From Candidatus Dojkabacteria bacterium UBA2259 (GTDB lineage: Bacteria; Patescibacteriota; Dojkabacteria; SC72), in NCBI GenBank assembly GCA_002347605.1, contig DDXN01000022.1, positions 14,129-60,238 of the forward strand: a stretch of DNA of 46,110 nt, written 5' to 3'. Positions 17,343 through 25,674 of this stretch are shown here, in pieces. Numbering within the stretch: position 1 is the first letter of the stretch; each line of letters opens with the position of its first letter. Under the pieces are notes generated by a model. The model did not search any database. It saw only the letters and a list, made by a program, of their open reading frames with translations, and had not been told where the DNA came from. The position numbers and the translations under genes were made by a program.

Positions 17343-17798
17343 TTACCCTCTTCTATCTGTATACCACCAGTCTTTAGGGATTTCCTTCTCTCCCTCTAAG
17401 ACATCAATTCTTAGATGTAAGTCTCCGAAAGACAGGTAATTATCATTTGGTTTTAATTCATGATTTTCTTTGACCCAAAAAGTAATTTTGGTATCAAATA
17501 TCTCGGTATTTAGAGATCTCTTTGTTGCCTGTGAAGTTACTCCATATATTAATACTTGAGAAGGAATAATCATATTGTTAAATTCCCAGTATGTAATCAC
17601 TCCACCTGGATAGAGAACATTCAATTCAAAATCACTTTCTTTAATTGTACAAGGTTGATCTCCTAGATGTGGTAGCAATTCAAGTGGATGTTTTTTTAGT
17701 TTTGGAGATATGTGAAATGGAAAGTGTTTTAACTCGCCATTGAAGTTAATTAAAGGCTCACGATTTTCTATTACCCTTTGATACTCTTCAGTAGTCAT
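17343..17798 (-). CDS. Uncharacterised soluble protein
   Basis: The 151-residue protein has no signal peptide or membrane segment. It is rich in aromatic and charged residues with beta-strand-like stretches (for example GGVITYWEFNNMIIPSQ at about 74-90) and ends in DWWYTDRRG. I recognise no family or catalytic motif. It is the first gene of a likely three-gene minus-strand group with the half-MFS (5 bp gap) and the anchored protein at 16328. Confidence 0.55.
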   Translation of the reverse strand: MTTEEYQRVIENREPLINFNGELKHFPFHISPKLKKHPLELLPHLGDQPCTIKESDFELNVLYPGGVITYWEFNNMIIPSQVLIYGVTSQATKRSLNTEIFDTKITFWVKENHELKPNDNYLSFGDLHLRIDVLEGEKEIPKDWWYTDRRG

Positions 17799-17853
17799 TT
17801 TAATAGGTTATTATATTAATTGGGGTAGTTAGATTAAATAAATCTAACATAGA

Positions 17854-18906
17854 CTAAGAAATTATTCCACCCCCTACTACATTATTCCTTTTGTAGAAAA
17901 CAATGGCCTGTCCTTTCGTAATAGCTCTTTGAGGCGATTTAAATTCTACTTTAACTCTATTTTCTTGCATTGGTGTTATTATTGCTTCACTCTCTTTTGC
18001 TCTGTACCTTACCTTTGCTTTTACTTTCATTTCTTTTTCTAATTTATCAAATAGTATCCAATTCATATTTGTTGCTACTAACTCCTGTGAAAAGAGATTC
18101 TCATTACTTCCAAGTATAATTTGATTATTGTCATAATCGATATCTAATACAAACATAGCCTTTCCAGTTACAATCCCTAGATTTCTTCTTTGACCTATTG
18201 TGTATTGTGATATGCCTTTATGATATCCCAGTATATTACCATCTATATCAACAAACTCCCCTTGTGGTAACTTCTGTTTACTATTTTTATTTAGAAATCC
18301 TCTGTAATCATCATTTTTGATAAAGCATATCTCTTGACTATCAGGTTTATCTGCAGTTGGTAGTCCAATTCTTTTTGCAATATCTCTAACCTCTTTCTTC
18401 ATATATTTTCCTAATGGGAAGACTGTTTTAGATAACTGTTGCTGTGTTAAATTGTAAAGAAAATAGCTTTGATCTTTTGTTTCATCTTTTCCTTTGAGAA
18501 GTAAATGTCTATCTTTTTTCTTTTTTATTACTGCATAGTGACCTGTTGATATATATTCAATACCTAACTCTTTTGCTTTTTGTATGAGTCCTTCAAATTT
18601 TACATATCTATTACATACAACACAGGGATTGGGTGTTCTACCAGATTCATATTCAGATATGAAGTAATCTAAAATATACTTTTTAAAATCATTCTTAACA
18701 CTAAAAACATAGTGAGGGATATTTAGTGTACTACATACATTTTTTGCATCATTAATACTTTTTGAGTTATTGCAATTCTCGTCCTCATACATTTCTAATG
18801 TAATACCAACAACATCATAACCTTCTTTTAGTAGGAGGTATGCAGCAACGGAGCTATCTACTCCACCACTCATTCCTAGTAATATTTTTGGTCTATTTGA
18901 TACCAT
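17854..18906 (-). CDS. mnmA: tRNA-specific 2-thiouridylase MnmA
   Basis: MnmA thiolates U34 of tRNA-Lys/Glu/Gln using ATP and sulfur relayed from IscS. The protein has the PP-loop LGMSGGVDSSVAA at the N-terminus, the catalytic Cys in TPNPCVVCNR, the second catalytic Cys in DSQEICFI, and the TGHYA and YTIGQRRNLG motifs, at normal length (350-356 residues). I prefer the ATG at 18906, which puts the PP-loop near residue 10; an in-frame ATG at 18924 would add six residues. Either start overlaps the end of iscU, so sulfur donor genes and tRNA thiolase are translationally coupled. Confidence 0.95.
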   Translation of the reverse strand: MVSNRPKILLGMSGGVDSSVAAYLLLKEGYDVVGITLEMYEDENCNNSKSINDAKNVCSTLNIPHYVFSVKNDFKKYILDYFISEYESGRTPNPCVVCNRYVKFEGLIQKAKELGIEYISTGHYAVIKKKKDRHLLLKGKDETKDQSYFLYNLTQQQLSKTVFPLGKYMKKEVRDIAKRIGLPTADKPDSQEICFIKNDDYRGFLNKNSKQKLPQGEFVDIDGNILGYHKGISQYTIGQRRNLGIVTGKAMFVLDIDYDNNQIILGSNENLFSQELVATNMNWILFDKLEKEMKVKAKVRYRAKESEAIITPMQENRVKVEFKSPQRAITKGQAIVFYKRNNVVGGGIIS

Positions 18907-19273
18907 GTTTCTTTTTATAGTCATCTATGGCTGCCTTAATTCCTTGTGCTGCTAGATTAGAGCAGTGCATTTTTATAGGGGGTAGCCCTTCGAGAGCTTC
19001 TGCAACCTGTTTGTTTGTTATTCTCAGTGCCTCTTTTAAGGTTTTTCCTTTTACCAGTTCTGTTACCATACTGCTTGTCGCAATTGCTGCACCACACCCA
19101 AAGGTTTGGAATTTAATATCAGTAACAACATTATCTTTTACCTTTATATACATTCTCATTATATCTCCACATACAGGGTTTCCTACCTCCCCTATTCCAT
19201 CTGCATCCTCTATTACTCCAACATTTCTTGGATTAAAGAAGTGATCCATAACTTTTTTGCTGTACTGTTCCAT
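18893..19273 (-). CDS. iscU: Fe-S cluster assembly scaffold IscU/NifU-like
   Basis: This 126-residue scaffold accepts sulfur from IscS and builds [2Fe-2S]/[4Fe-4S] clusters. The three conserved cluster Cys are present: Cys35 in GNPVCGD (with Asp37), Cys60 in FGCGAAIA and Cys104 in MHCSNLA. LPPIKMHC corresponds to the LPPVKxHC motif that is recognised by HscA-type chaperones in IscU. It starts 3 bp after iscS and overlaps mnmA. No separate SufBCD genes are seen, so this appears to be a minimal Isc-type route. Confidence 0.95.
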   Translation of the reverse strand: MEQYSKKVMDHFFNPRNVGVIEDADGIGEVGNPVCGDIMRMYIKVKDNVVTDIKFQTFGCGAAIATSSMVTELVKGKTLKEALRITNKQVAEALEGLPPIKMHCSNLAAQGIKAAIDDYKKKHGIK

Positions 19274-19276
19274 ACT

Positions 19277-20443
19277 TTATTTATTTTTAGTTAAAGGTGA
19301 CATATCTCTGAGGTTTTTCACTATAACAGGAAGTCTTTCTAAGACAAAATCAATATCATCAATACTATTTTCTGTAGAAAGGGATAGTCGTAATGATCCG
19401 TGTGCTATCTCGTGTGATCGACCAATGGCAAGAAGGACATGAGAGGGTTCCAAAGATCCCGAGGTACAAGCAGAGCCACTAGAAGCAGAGATACCTGATT
19501 GATCTAAAAGTAAGATTATTGATTCTCCTTCTATATATTTAAAACATACGTTTATATTCCCAGGGAGTCTGCTAATTGGGTCTCCATTTAAGATTGTATC
19601 TGGAATATTTTGTAGTAAACCTTGTATTAGTCTGTCTCTTAACCCAATTAAATACAGAGTGTTTTTAGTAATATCTCGTGTAGCAATTTCAATGGCAGTT
19701 CCCAATCCAACTATACCTGCTACATTTTCTGTTCCTGCTCTTTTTTTAAATTCTTGTCCTCCACCGTGTATCATGTTTAGTATCTTTGTGTTCTCTCTAA
19801 TATACAAAACACCTACTCCCTTTGGTCCATGAAATTTATGACCAGAGAGTGATAGTAAATCAATATTTAATCGATTAACATCAATTTTAATATTTCCAAT
19901 CGCTTGTACTGCATCTGTATGAAAACATATTCCATTCTCTTTAGCTATTTTCCCTATCTCTTCTATTGGTTGAATAGTTCCAATTTCATTATTCGCATAC
20001 ATTATTGATATTAATATTGTATCTTTCCTAATTGCTTTCTTAAGATCTTGGATATCAATAATTCCATTACTTTTTACAGGGAGGTATGTGATTTCAAAAC
20101 CACATTTCTCTAAATATTGGCAAGTATGAAGTACTGCATGGTGTTCTATATTTGAAGTGATAATATGTTTTCCTTTACTCTCGTTTGCAAATGCAACCCC
20201 CTTTATTGCCCAGTTATCGGATTCAGTTCCACCACTTGTAAAATATATTTCATTGGTATTTGCATTGATTGCTTTAGCAACTTTTTCTCTTGCTAATTCT
20301 ATTGCTTTTTTAGATTCTCTCCCCAGTGAATAAATACTAGAGGGGTTACCGTAATTTTCTTTAAGGTATGGGAGCATACTATCAAGAACATCCGGATAGA
20401 TACTTGTAGTTGCGGCATTGTCCATGTAAATCTGTTTTTCCAT
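19277..20443 (-). CDS. iscS: Cysteine desulfurase IscS/NifS
   Basis: This PLP enzyme releases sulfur from cysteine as a persulfide for Fe-S clusters and tRNA thiolation. The 388-residue protein has YMDNAATT at the N-terminus, the PLP Lys203 in SGHKFHGPKG, the HTDAVQ strand, and the persulfide Cys326 in SSGSACTSGS on a flexible loop of the group I (IscS/NifS) type. The downstream partners iscU and mnmA show both uses of the sulfur. The upstream neighbour at 20478 is a ferredoxin/thioredoxin-fold fusion that could supply electrons. Confidence 0.96.
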   Translation of the reverse strand: MEKQIYMDNAATTSIYPDVLDSMLPYLKENYGNPSSIYSLGRESKKAIELAREKVAKAINANTNEIYFTSGGTESDNWAIKGVAFANESKGKHIITSNIEHHAVLHTCQYLEKCGFEITYLPVKSNGIIDIQDLKKAIRKDTILISIMYANNEIGTIQPIEEIGKIAKENGICFHTDAVQAIGNIKIDVNRLNIDLLSLSGHKFHGPKGVGVLYIRENTKILNMIHGGGQEFKKRAGTENVAGIVGLGTAIEIATRDITKNTLYLIGLRDRLIQGLLQNIPDTILNGDPISRLPGNINVCFKYIEGESIILLLDQSGISASSGSACTSGSLEPSHVLLAIGRSHEIAHGSLRLSLSTENSIDDIDFVLERLPVIVKNLRDMSPLTKNK

Positions 20444-20477
20444 TGTAAATATTTTTTTACAAATTAATATTTTCAGT

Positions 20478-21086
20478 CTAAAAAGCTAATATATGGTTAA
20501 TTTTTTCTCTCAATGAGTCTATCTGGTTAATATCAAAGTACCCATCTACTTTCCCTGTATATGTCCCACTGTTAAAGATTAAGAGGGAAGGAGTTTCCTT
20601 AATTTCGTATTCACTAATTATTTCTTTTGAAGGTTGAAGCTTGAAGAAAGAGATATTCCCTTCTATGTCATCAGTTATATCTTTTATTGGGATCGATTTT
20701 AGTAAGCATTGTATAGAGGCCTCTGTGTATACCTCAATTAGTGTAATTCCTTCTTTGAGGATTTTTTCTTTGAGTTGATCAGAGGTAATCACAAAGAAAT
20801 CAGAGATTGGCATTGCTCCGTATCTATCAACGAAAAGATCTTTGATTGTTCTTGTATCTTGTTCAATCTCTTTTTTGTATTTTTCATACTCCTGCTCTGT
20901 TTTGGCAACATATATTGCAGAAACAGGACAGTTAGGTTTGCATAATCCACAACTTATACATTTTTCGTTATCTACAACAATTGATTTCTTCTTTGGATCA
21001 TAATACATCGCCTTTGTAGGACATATGGCAATACCTCCACACTCATTAGAGTTATCACATATTTTGTGATTTATTAATGCAGGCAT
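20478..21086 (-). CDS. Ferredoxin domain fused to a thioredoxin-fold domain
   Basis: Residues 1-60 form a bacterial 2[4Fe-4S] ferredoxin-like module. The second motif is complete (Cys43, 46, 49, 53), but the first has only Cys10, Cys16 and Cys22 (CDNSNEC..ICP), so one cluster lacks a Cys ligand or is [3Fe-4S]. After a helical linker, residues about 105-200 look like a thioredoxin fold with the cis-Pro strand ETPSLLIFNSG but no CxxC (only Cys128 or so). It is the first gene of the ferredoxin-iscS-iscU-mnmA group (34-bp gap to iscS), suggesting a redox role in cluster assembly (inference). TATACA lies 7 bp before the ATG. Confidence 0.8.
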   Translation of the reverse strand: MPALINHKICDNSNECGGIAICPTKAMYYDPKKKSIVVDNEKCISCGLCKPNCPVSAIYVAKTEQEYEKYKKEIEQDTRTIKDLFVDRYGAMPISDFFVITSDQLKEKILKEGITLIEVYTEASIQCLLKSIPIKDITDDIEGNISFFKLQPSKEIISEYEIKETPSLLIFNSGTYTGKVDGYFDINQIDSLREKINHILAF

Positions 21087-21259
21087 ATGTATCTGTATAT
21101 AAAGTTAAGTTATGGAACAACTTTTTGATTATACAATATATACCTGAGGTTTACCTATATCTTTCTGCTATCATATGCCCAATGAAGTACAGCCTGTCTC
21201 TGTTTCTTCCTGCATCAAATCATTGACAACTACTTTCTTTCTCATTTCTAAGCAATCAT

Positions 21260-21690
21260 TTAGGAAGGTCTTAATGTACCTGCAAACACCTGACATGCTA
21301 GAAGTGATTTCGCAATATGACTGGGTATAATGTACACTTTCTCTCCGAAGGTATACTTCTTCAATTTACCAACCTTCTTGTACTGTAGGACCATATTAAC
21401 AGCAAAGGAATTGAAGAAGAGAGATATACTAAAGAATATCCAATATACAAAATTTGGCGCTCTGTGTACCTCATCTCCTGGGCCAAAAATATAGAGAGCA
21501 ACTACAACCTAAGGAATAGCTCCAACAATACAACCAAAGACATATGAAGTCCAATTTGTTTTTTTGTATATTGGTTATATAACTCCATTATTAAACCAAA
21601 CAGAATTATCATCATACTTAAGAAAAACATTAGAGGCAAGGAGAGAATATGAAGAATATTAGGAAATATTGCATTCTGAAATTTTTCTAA
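21260..21690 (-). pseudogene. Decayed C-terminal half of a heliorhodopsin gene
   Basis: Read on the minus strand, this gene-free stretch translates in two frames into a heliorhodopsin-like sequence. The first segment has MMIILFGLIMELYNQYTKK. Then, after a one-base loss in an A7 run (21559-21565), comes SYVFGCIVGAIP-stop-VVVALYIFG, then FVYWIFFSISLFFNSFAVN, MVLQYKKVGK, FGEKVYII and AKSLLACQVFAGTLRP before a TAA at 21260-21262. These match helices 5-7 of heliorhodopsins as I know the family, including the retinal Schiff-base Lys (codon 21308-21310). The TAG at 21509-21511 replaces a conserved Trp. Helices 1-4 are missing: above about 21,690 the frame is unrelated and meets stops. The rest of the 21,087-21,762 gap holds nothing else I can identify. 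Confidence 0.8.
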
Positions 21691-21762
21691 AGAATAAATG
21701 TTTAAAGATCTTGTTAACTAGGTATTTCTTTAGTTATTCAAAAGAAAGTAGTAGAATCATCT

Positions 21763-22407
21763 ATGGAAATTTTGGGTATAAAGGATATTGAACTAATTAA
21801 AGAACCAGATGTTGATCATGGCCTTGATTCTTGGGTGTACAGAGCGGGAGATCAATGTCTAATTGTGAAAAGAGTTAAGTCAGGTCCATATGACTACGCT
21901 AGTAAAGTGCAAGATTCAATTGAGCACTCTTTTGAGTTAAGTGATGAGACTCTTCCCAATTCATATGTTGCTGTTTTACAAGGCCAAATTGATGGGGAGG
22001 TTGTTCCTGTTGTTGCAAGGGTTGTACCTTGGATGGATGATGTACACTGTATTTGTGAGATGAAACCGAAAGAGGTATTGAGGGATAAAGAGCTGGTTGA
22101 TTCTCTTTGTGAGATATATAGGTTTGGTTTCCAACAGGTAGTTAATGGTAAACATTTCGATTTGTTAAGACCACAAAGAACGAATTATAATATGTTTCTA
22201 AAATCGTTACTTTGTGTTTTCTCCAAGAATATTATGACTGGGAGAGATGCAAAGAGTGGTCAAAGAAGAGTATTTATTGATAATGGAACGTATTTAGATG
22301 TTAGTAATGATACTCTTAGAAGGATAGCCTACTCGTCCCTTTATCTTAGGAATCTGTTTTTTTATGAATTCATAAAGAAAATAGAATCAAAAAAATCATA
22401 TAGATAG
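21763..22407 (+). CDS. Uncharacterised protein, weakly kinase-fold-like
   Basis: The 214-residue soluble protein has no signal peptide or membrane span. The N-terminal pattern SWVYRAGDQCLIVKRVK (about 24-40), with a Lys-Arg at the end of a beta strand, and the later FIDNGTYLDVSND (about 175-187) are loosely like the ATP-Lys and metal-binding segments of protein-kinase or aminoglycoside-kinase folds. The HRD-type catalytic loop is not visible. I therefore leave the function open. The heliorhodopsin remnant lies just upstream on the other strand, and sigma-factor gene 22421 converges on it with a 13-bp gap. Confidence 0.5.
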   Translation: MEILGIKDIELIKEPDVDHGLDSWVYRAGDQCLIVKRVKSGPYDYASKVQDSIEHSFELSDETLPNSYVAVLQGQIDGEVVPVVARVVPWMDDVHCICEMKPKEVLRDKELVDSLCEIYRFGFQQVVNGKHFDLLRPQRTNYNMFLKSLLCVFSKNIMTGRDAKSGQRRVFIDNGTYLDVSNDTLRRIAYSSLYLRNLFFYEFIKKIESKKSYR

Positions 22408-22420
22408 ATTTTTTTATTTT

Positions 22421-23503
22421 TTACTTTTGCAAATCAGGATACATTTCCCTTATTTTTCTAAAAGTTTCTTGTTCAATCTGTCTTATTCTTTCTCTTGTAA
22501 CCCCCATTTTTTCCCCGATTTCTTGAAATGTCATTGAGGGAAAACCGTTTAATCCATAACGTAGTGAAAGGATTTTCGCAGTCCTAGGGGGAAAGGTATC
22601 CAGAATTTCTTCAAATTTCTCTTTAAGTAAAATCTCCAATACAGTATTTTCGACATTGTCCTTAGAAGAAAGGGTTTCTCCGAGTGTTATATCCTCTTTA
22701 TCTGAGAAAACTTGGTCAAGTGACACTACTGGTTTAATGGAACTCTGTATCATTTTTACTTTGTATTTTGAGAAACCTGTTGCAAGTGCTATCTCTTCCA
22801 CCGTGGGATTTCTTCCAAATTGAGCTGTAAGCTCTTGGGTGGTTCTATTGTATTTTCCAATACTCTCTCCCATATGTACAGGTATGCGTACAGCTTTTGA
22901 AGTATTTTCTAGTGTTCTTACAATTCTCTGTCTAATCCACCATGTAGCATATGTTGAGAATTTGTATCCCTTTGTATAGTCATAGCCTTGAATTGCTCGC
23001 AAAAGACCTTCATTGCCTGCCTGAATCAGGTCATCAATTGGAAGTGGGCATCCGAAATATTTTTTAGCAACAGATAATACTAATCCTTGGTTTGTACTTG
23101 CAAATATCTCAACAGCTCTATCTCCATTGAATATTTTCTTTTGTAATTCTTCCTTCTGTTCGTGATTTAAGTTACCATTTCCATTTTCTAAATTTTCTTT
23201 TGCTTCATATCCAATATCTTTAACTACTGAGAGGAGATTTACCTGTTCTTGAGTTAAAGGCATGTTATATACCCTCATTGTTTGCATATATATATCTAGT
23301 GCTGATATTTCAAATTCTTTTGGATTGAGGTTTTTAGATTTTTTATCAACGTTTTCATAGAACTCAGTAATAATCTGTTCAAAACCTTCCTCTATTTCTG
23401 TATATGACATATTCCCTTCTTTTTCCATTAATGGATAGTAATCAAAATAATGCCCATAGTATATCATAAATTCTGTTTTCTCAACATTTAAATTTGATGT
23501 CAT
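22421..23503 (-). CDS. Primary-type sigma-70 RNA polymerase sigma factor
   Basis: The 360-residue protein contains sigma region 2 (about 135-205) with QGLVLSVAKKYFGC, DLIQAGNEGLLRAIQGYDY and the -10-binding FSTYATWWIRQRI, immediately followed by region 3 (VRIPVHM). Region 4 lies at the C-terminus with SLRYGLNG and the helix-turn-helix VTRERIRQIEQETFRKIR that reads the -35 element. There is no recognisable region 1.1, and the N-terminal 120 residues are divergent. It is probably the housekeeping RpoD/SigA of this organism, consistent with the TATAAT -10 boxes seen across the window. It is divergent from the cupin gene. Confidence 0.92.
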   Translation of the reverse strand: MTSNLNVEKTEFMIYYGHYFDYYPLMEKEGNMSYTEIEEGFEQIITEFYENVDKKSKNLNPKEFEISALDIYMQTMRVYNMPLTQEQVNLLSVVKDIGYEAKENLENGNGNLNHEQKEELQKKIFNGDRAVEIFASTNQGLVLSVAKKYFGCPLPIDDLIQAGNEGLLRAIQGYDYTKGYKFSTYATWWIRQRIVRTLENTSKAVRIPVHMGESIGKYNRTTQELTAQFGRNPTVEEIALATGFSKYKVKMIQSSIKPVVSLDQVFSDKEDITLGETLSSKDNVENTVLEILLKEKFEEILDTFPPRTAKILSLRYGLNGFPSMTFQEIGEKMGVTRERIRQIEQETFRKIREMYPDLQK

Positions 23504-23554
23504 TTAAGGTTAATGATAATATTGAGGAGCTATTTAATTTATTAAATTATATAT

Positions 23555-23938
23555 ATGGGATATGTAGATAATATTGAGGAAAGAACCGAAAGTAATAGTA
23601 ATTTTAGACAGGTTCTTTACACAGGGAAATATATGCAATTGGTTGTAATGTGTTTAAAGCCAGGTGAAGATATTGGCGAGGAGGTACATAATACTGTAGA
23701 TCAATTCTTTAGAGTTGAACAAGGAGAGGCAAAGGTTGTAATGAATGGTGAGGAAAGTATTCTTTCAGACAGTATGGTTGCTATTGTTCCAGCTGGTACG
23801 CTTCATAATGTTATTAATACATCACAAACAGATGAATTAAAACTTTATACAATATATGCTCCTTCCAATCATCCAGAGGGTACAGTACATGCTACAAAGC
23901 AGGAAGCAATGGCTGGGGAACAAGAGAATCATATTTAA
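23555..23938 (+). CDS. Cupin-domain protein
   Basis: The 127-residue protein folds as a single cupin barrel. Motif 1 is EEVHNTVDQFFRVEQGEA (about 43-60) and motif 2 is VPAGTLHNVIN (about 78-88). The usual HxH pair of motif 1 is reduced to one His (HNTVDQ), so the metal site may be built from His46, Gln or Glu residues and His84. The domain is common in small sugar-isomerase and dioxygenase-like proteins of unknown substrate. It is a single gene facing dcd convergently, with a 9-bp gap. Confidence 0.8.
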   Translation: MGYVDNIEERTESNSNFRQVLYTGKYMQLVVMCLKPGEDIGEEVHNTVDQFFRVEQGEAKVVMNGEESILSDSMVAIVPAGTLHNVINTSQTDELKLYTIYAPSNHPEGTVHATKQEAMAGEQENHI

Positions 23939-23947
23939 CAAGTTTTT

Positions 23948-24475
23948 TTATACAAACTTAGGAGGAGTAACTCTATTTTGATTGTTGTATATACTACTCT
24001 TTTCTCCTTCTATAGGTGTTGTAAGCAATGAAAAGAGATATGTTCCAAGCTTTTCGCTTGGATGAAGAAGAATATTGAAAAATCCCATATTCTTAATTTC
24101 CAATACAGAGCTTTCACCATTGAAAGGTAATCCATCCAGTACCATTGCAGATATATGAATACTCATTCCAAATCTGGCGTATGTACTTCTACCATCTATC
24201 ATTGTAATTATATCTCTATCTGTTTTAATGATTTCTTTTGTAGAACCTAATACAAAATCATTAGGTTTGAGTACATAAGGACTTTGTGAAAGGTCATATT
24301 TTACATATTCGATATCTTTTGGATTTTTACTATCAATTACTTGGTATGGTTTTGGTATGAGAAGCTCATTCCCAAGATGCAGGGCTATTCCACTGGGTTC
24401 AATCTCAATGTCTCCTACAATCATTATTTTACCCTTCTGGATATACTCTTTTATTGTTGTATCAGAGAGAAACAT
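23948..24475 (-). CDS. dcd: dCTP deaminase / dUTPase-family protein
   Basis: The 175-residue protein has the trimeric dUTPase/DCD fold markers: LSDTTIKEYI at the N-terminus (DCD-type opening), an ALHLGNEL strand, the nucleotide-binding DGRSTYARFGMSIHISA (about 104-120; canonical GRSSLARLGL), and LHPSEKLG. The catalytic Glu candidate lies in SSVLEIKN (about 133-140). DCD converts dCTP to dUTP, feeding dTTP synthesis. A bifunctional deaminase/dUTPase is possible but cannot be resolved by eye. The 24,476-24,702 spacer upstream has no gene. Confidence 0.85.
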   Translation of the reverse strand: MFLSDTTIKEYIQKGKIMIVGDIEIEPSGIALHLGNELLIPKPYQVIDSKNPKDIEYVKYDLSQSPYVLKPNDFVLGSTKEIIKTDRDIITMIDGRSTYARFGMSIHISAMVLDGLPFNGESSVLEIKNMGFFNILLHPSEKLGTYLFSLLTTPIEGEKSSIYNNQNRVTPPKFV

Positions 24476-24702
24476 ATTTTGGCAGTTTTATATATCAAAT
24501 ACATATTACAGTATTTTCTTAACTTGAAAAAGAGCTGTAACAATAGTAATGTATATACAAGGAATTAAGCATTCAGAATATGGAGTCATCTTCGAGTAGT
24601 ATATCTAATACGACCTCTTGAAATAGTGTGAGATTTTAATATATGGATATAATTGATATACTCAGTAGTTTATTAACATAAAATAGGGGTTGTATCCGAT
24701 TT

Positions 24703-25674
24703 ATGAAACTAATAAAGAAATATCTTTCTCTAATAATTACAATATTTGTGCTTTTCCTCTTTGCTTTGTATCTTTCTAGAAACCCTCAAATCATAGATGA
24801 GCTATTATCTACAAACTTCATATATATTATCCTAGTGATGTTAATATACTTATTAATTTTCTTTTTAGAAGGTCTTTTTATTTTAGTAACATTAAAAACA
24901 TTTGATAAAGTTATTGGTAGGAAAGAGAGTTTCTTTCTAGCAACAGTATCTCGTATAGGTAATTATCTTTTACCTATGAGGGCAGGAGCAATCTTTAGAG
25001 CAACATATTTAAAAAAGAAATACTCTTTCAGTTATTCAAATTTCCTCTCAACTCTATATGGATATTACATAATATTCTTTCTTACAAATGCTCTAGTAGC
25101 ATTAATAGTGCTTCTCTTAAAAGATTCATTCTACTCGACATCGTCTCCTACATTAAGTATTTTCTTTCTTGTTATAGTTGTTGGAATGTTAATATTAATA
25201 TTTTTTAGATTTCCCTTTGAGAAGATTATAAAAAGAAAAAACGGATTCATATTCAAGATACTCTCCTTTTTAGATAGATTCATAAAGGGATGGGATCTTA
25301 TTGTAAAAGAGAGAAAGTCCTTTCTAATGCTTCTTTTTATTGCTTTGGGAAATATTCTTCTTAATATTCTTGTTGTATTTATTGAGTTTAATGCAATAGG
25401 GAAATTAGTTAATCTTTTAGATGTAATCCTATATACATGTATATCAGGAGTATCACTTCTAATTAGTATTACTCCGGGCTCTTTAGGGATCAGAGAGGGA
25501 GCTTTTTTAATCACTTCAAAATCAATAGGGTTAAGTGAGCTTGAAATTATGAAGTTAGCATTTCTTGATCGTGGTATTATGTTTCTTCTTCTCATTTTTT
25601 GTTTAATAACAGTACTTTTCTTTGATAAGAAATTAACTTTGAAAGAGATATTCTTTGGGAAAGAAAATAGATAA
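24703..25674 (+). CDS. Flippase-like integral membrane protein (UPF0104/LPG_synthase_TM)
   Basis: The 323-residue protein has about eight membrane spans and the family signatures RIGNYLLPMRAGAIFRATYLKK (second cytoplasmic loop, about 86-107) and SITPGSLGIREGAF (about 256-269). It corresponds to the transmembrane half of MprF or to the AglD/YbhN group. Such proteins flip or modify lipids, or act in envelope polymer export. No lysyl-transferase domain is attached, so lipid aminoacylation is unlikely. It overlaps the next gene by 20 bp, and the two probably work together on an envelope glycan or lipid (inference). Confidence 0.8.
   Translation: MKLIKKYLSLIITIFVLFLFALYLSRNPQIIDELLSTNFIYIILVMLIYLLIFFLEGLFILVTLKTFDKVIGRKESFFLATVSRIGNYLLPMRAGAIFRATYLKKKYSFSYSNFLSTLYGYYIIFFLTNALVALIVLLLKDSFYSTSSPTLSIFFLVIVVGMLILIFFRFPFEKIIKRKNGFIFKILSFLDRFIKGWDLIVKERKSFLMLLFIALGNILLNILVVFIEFNAIGKLVNLLDVILYTCISGVSLLISITPGSLGIREGAFLITSKSIGLSELEIMKLAFLDRGIMFLLLIFCLITVLFFDKKLTLKEIFFGKENR

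Noticed and set aside
21260..21690. Reading the heliorhodopsin remnant as a working gene with stop-codon recoding
   Set aside because: TAG is used as a normal stop elsewhere in the window (for example murA-region genes and prs neighbours), the N-terminal half is absent, and a frameshift is also required.
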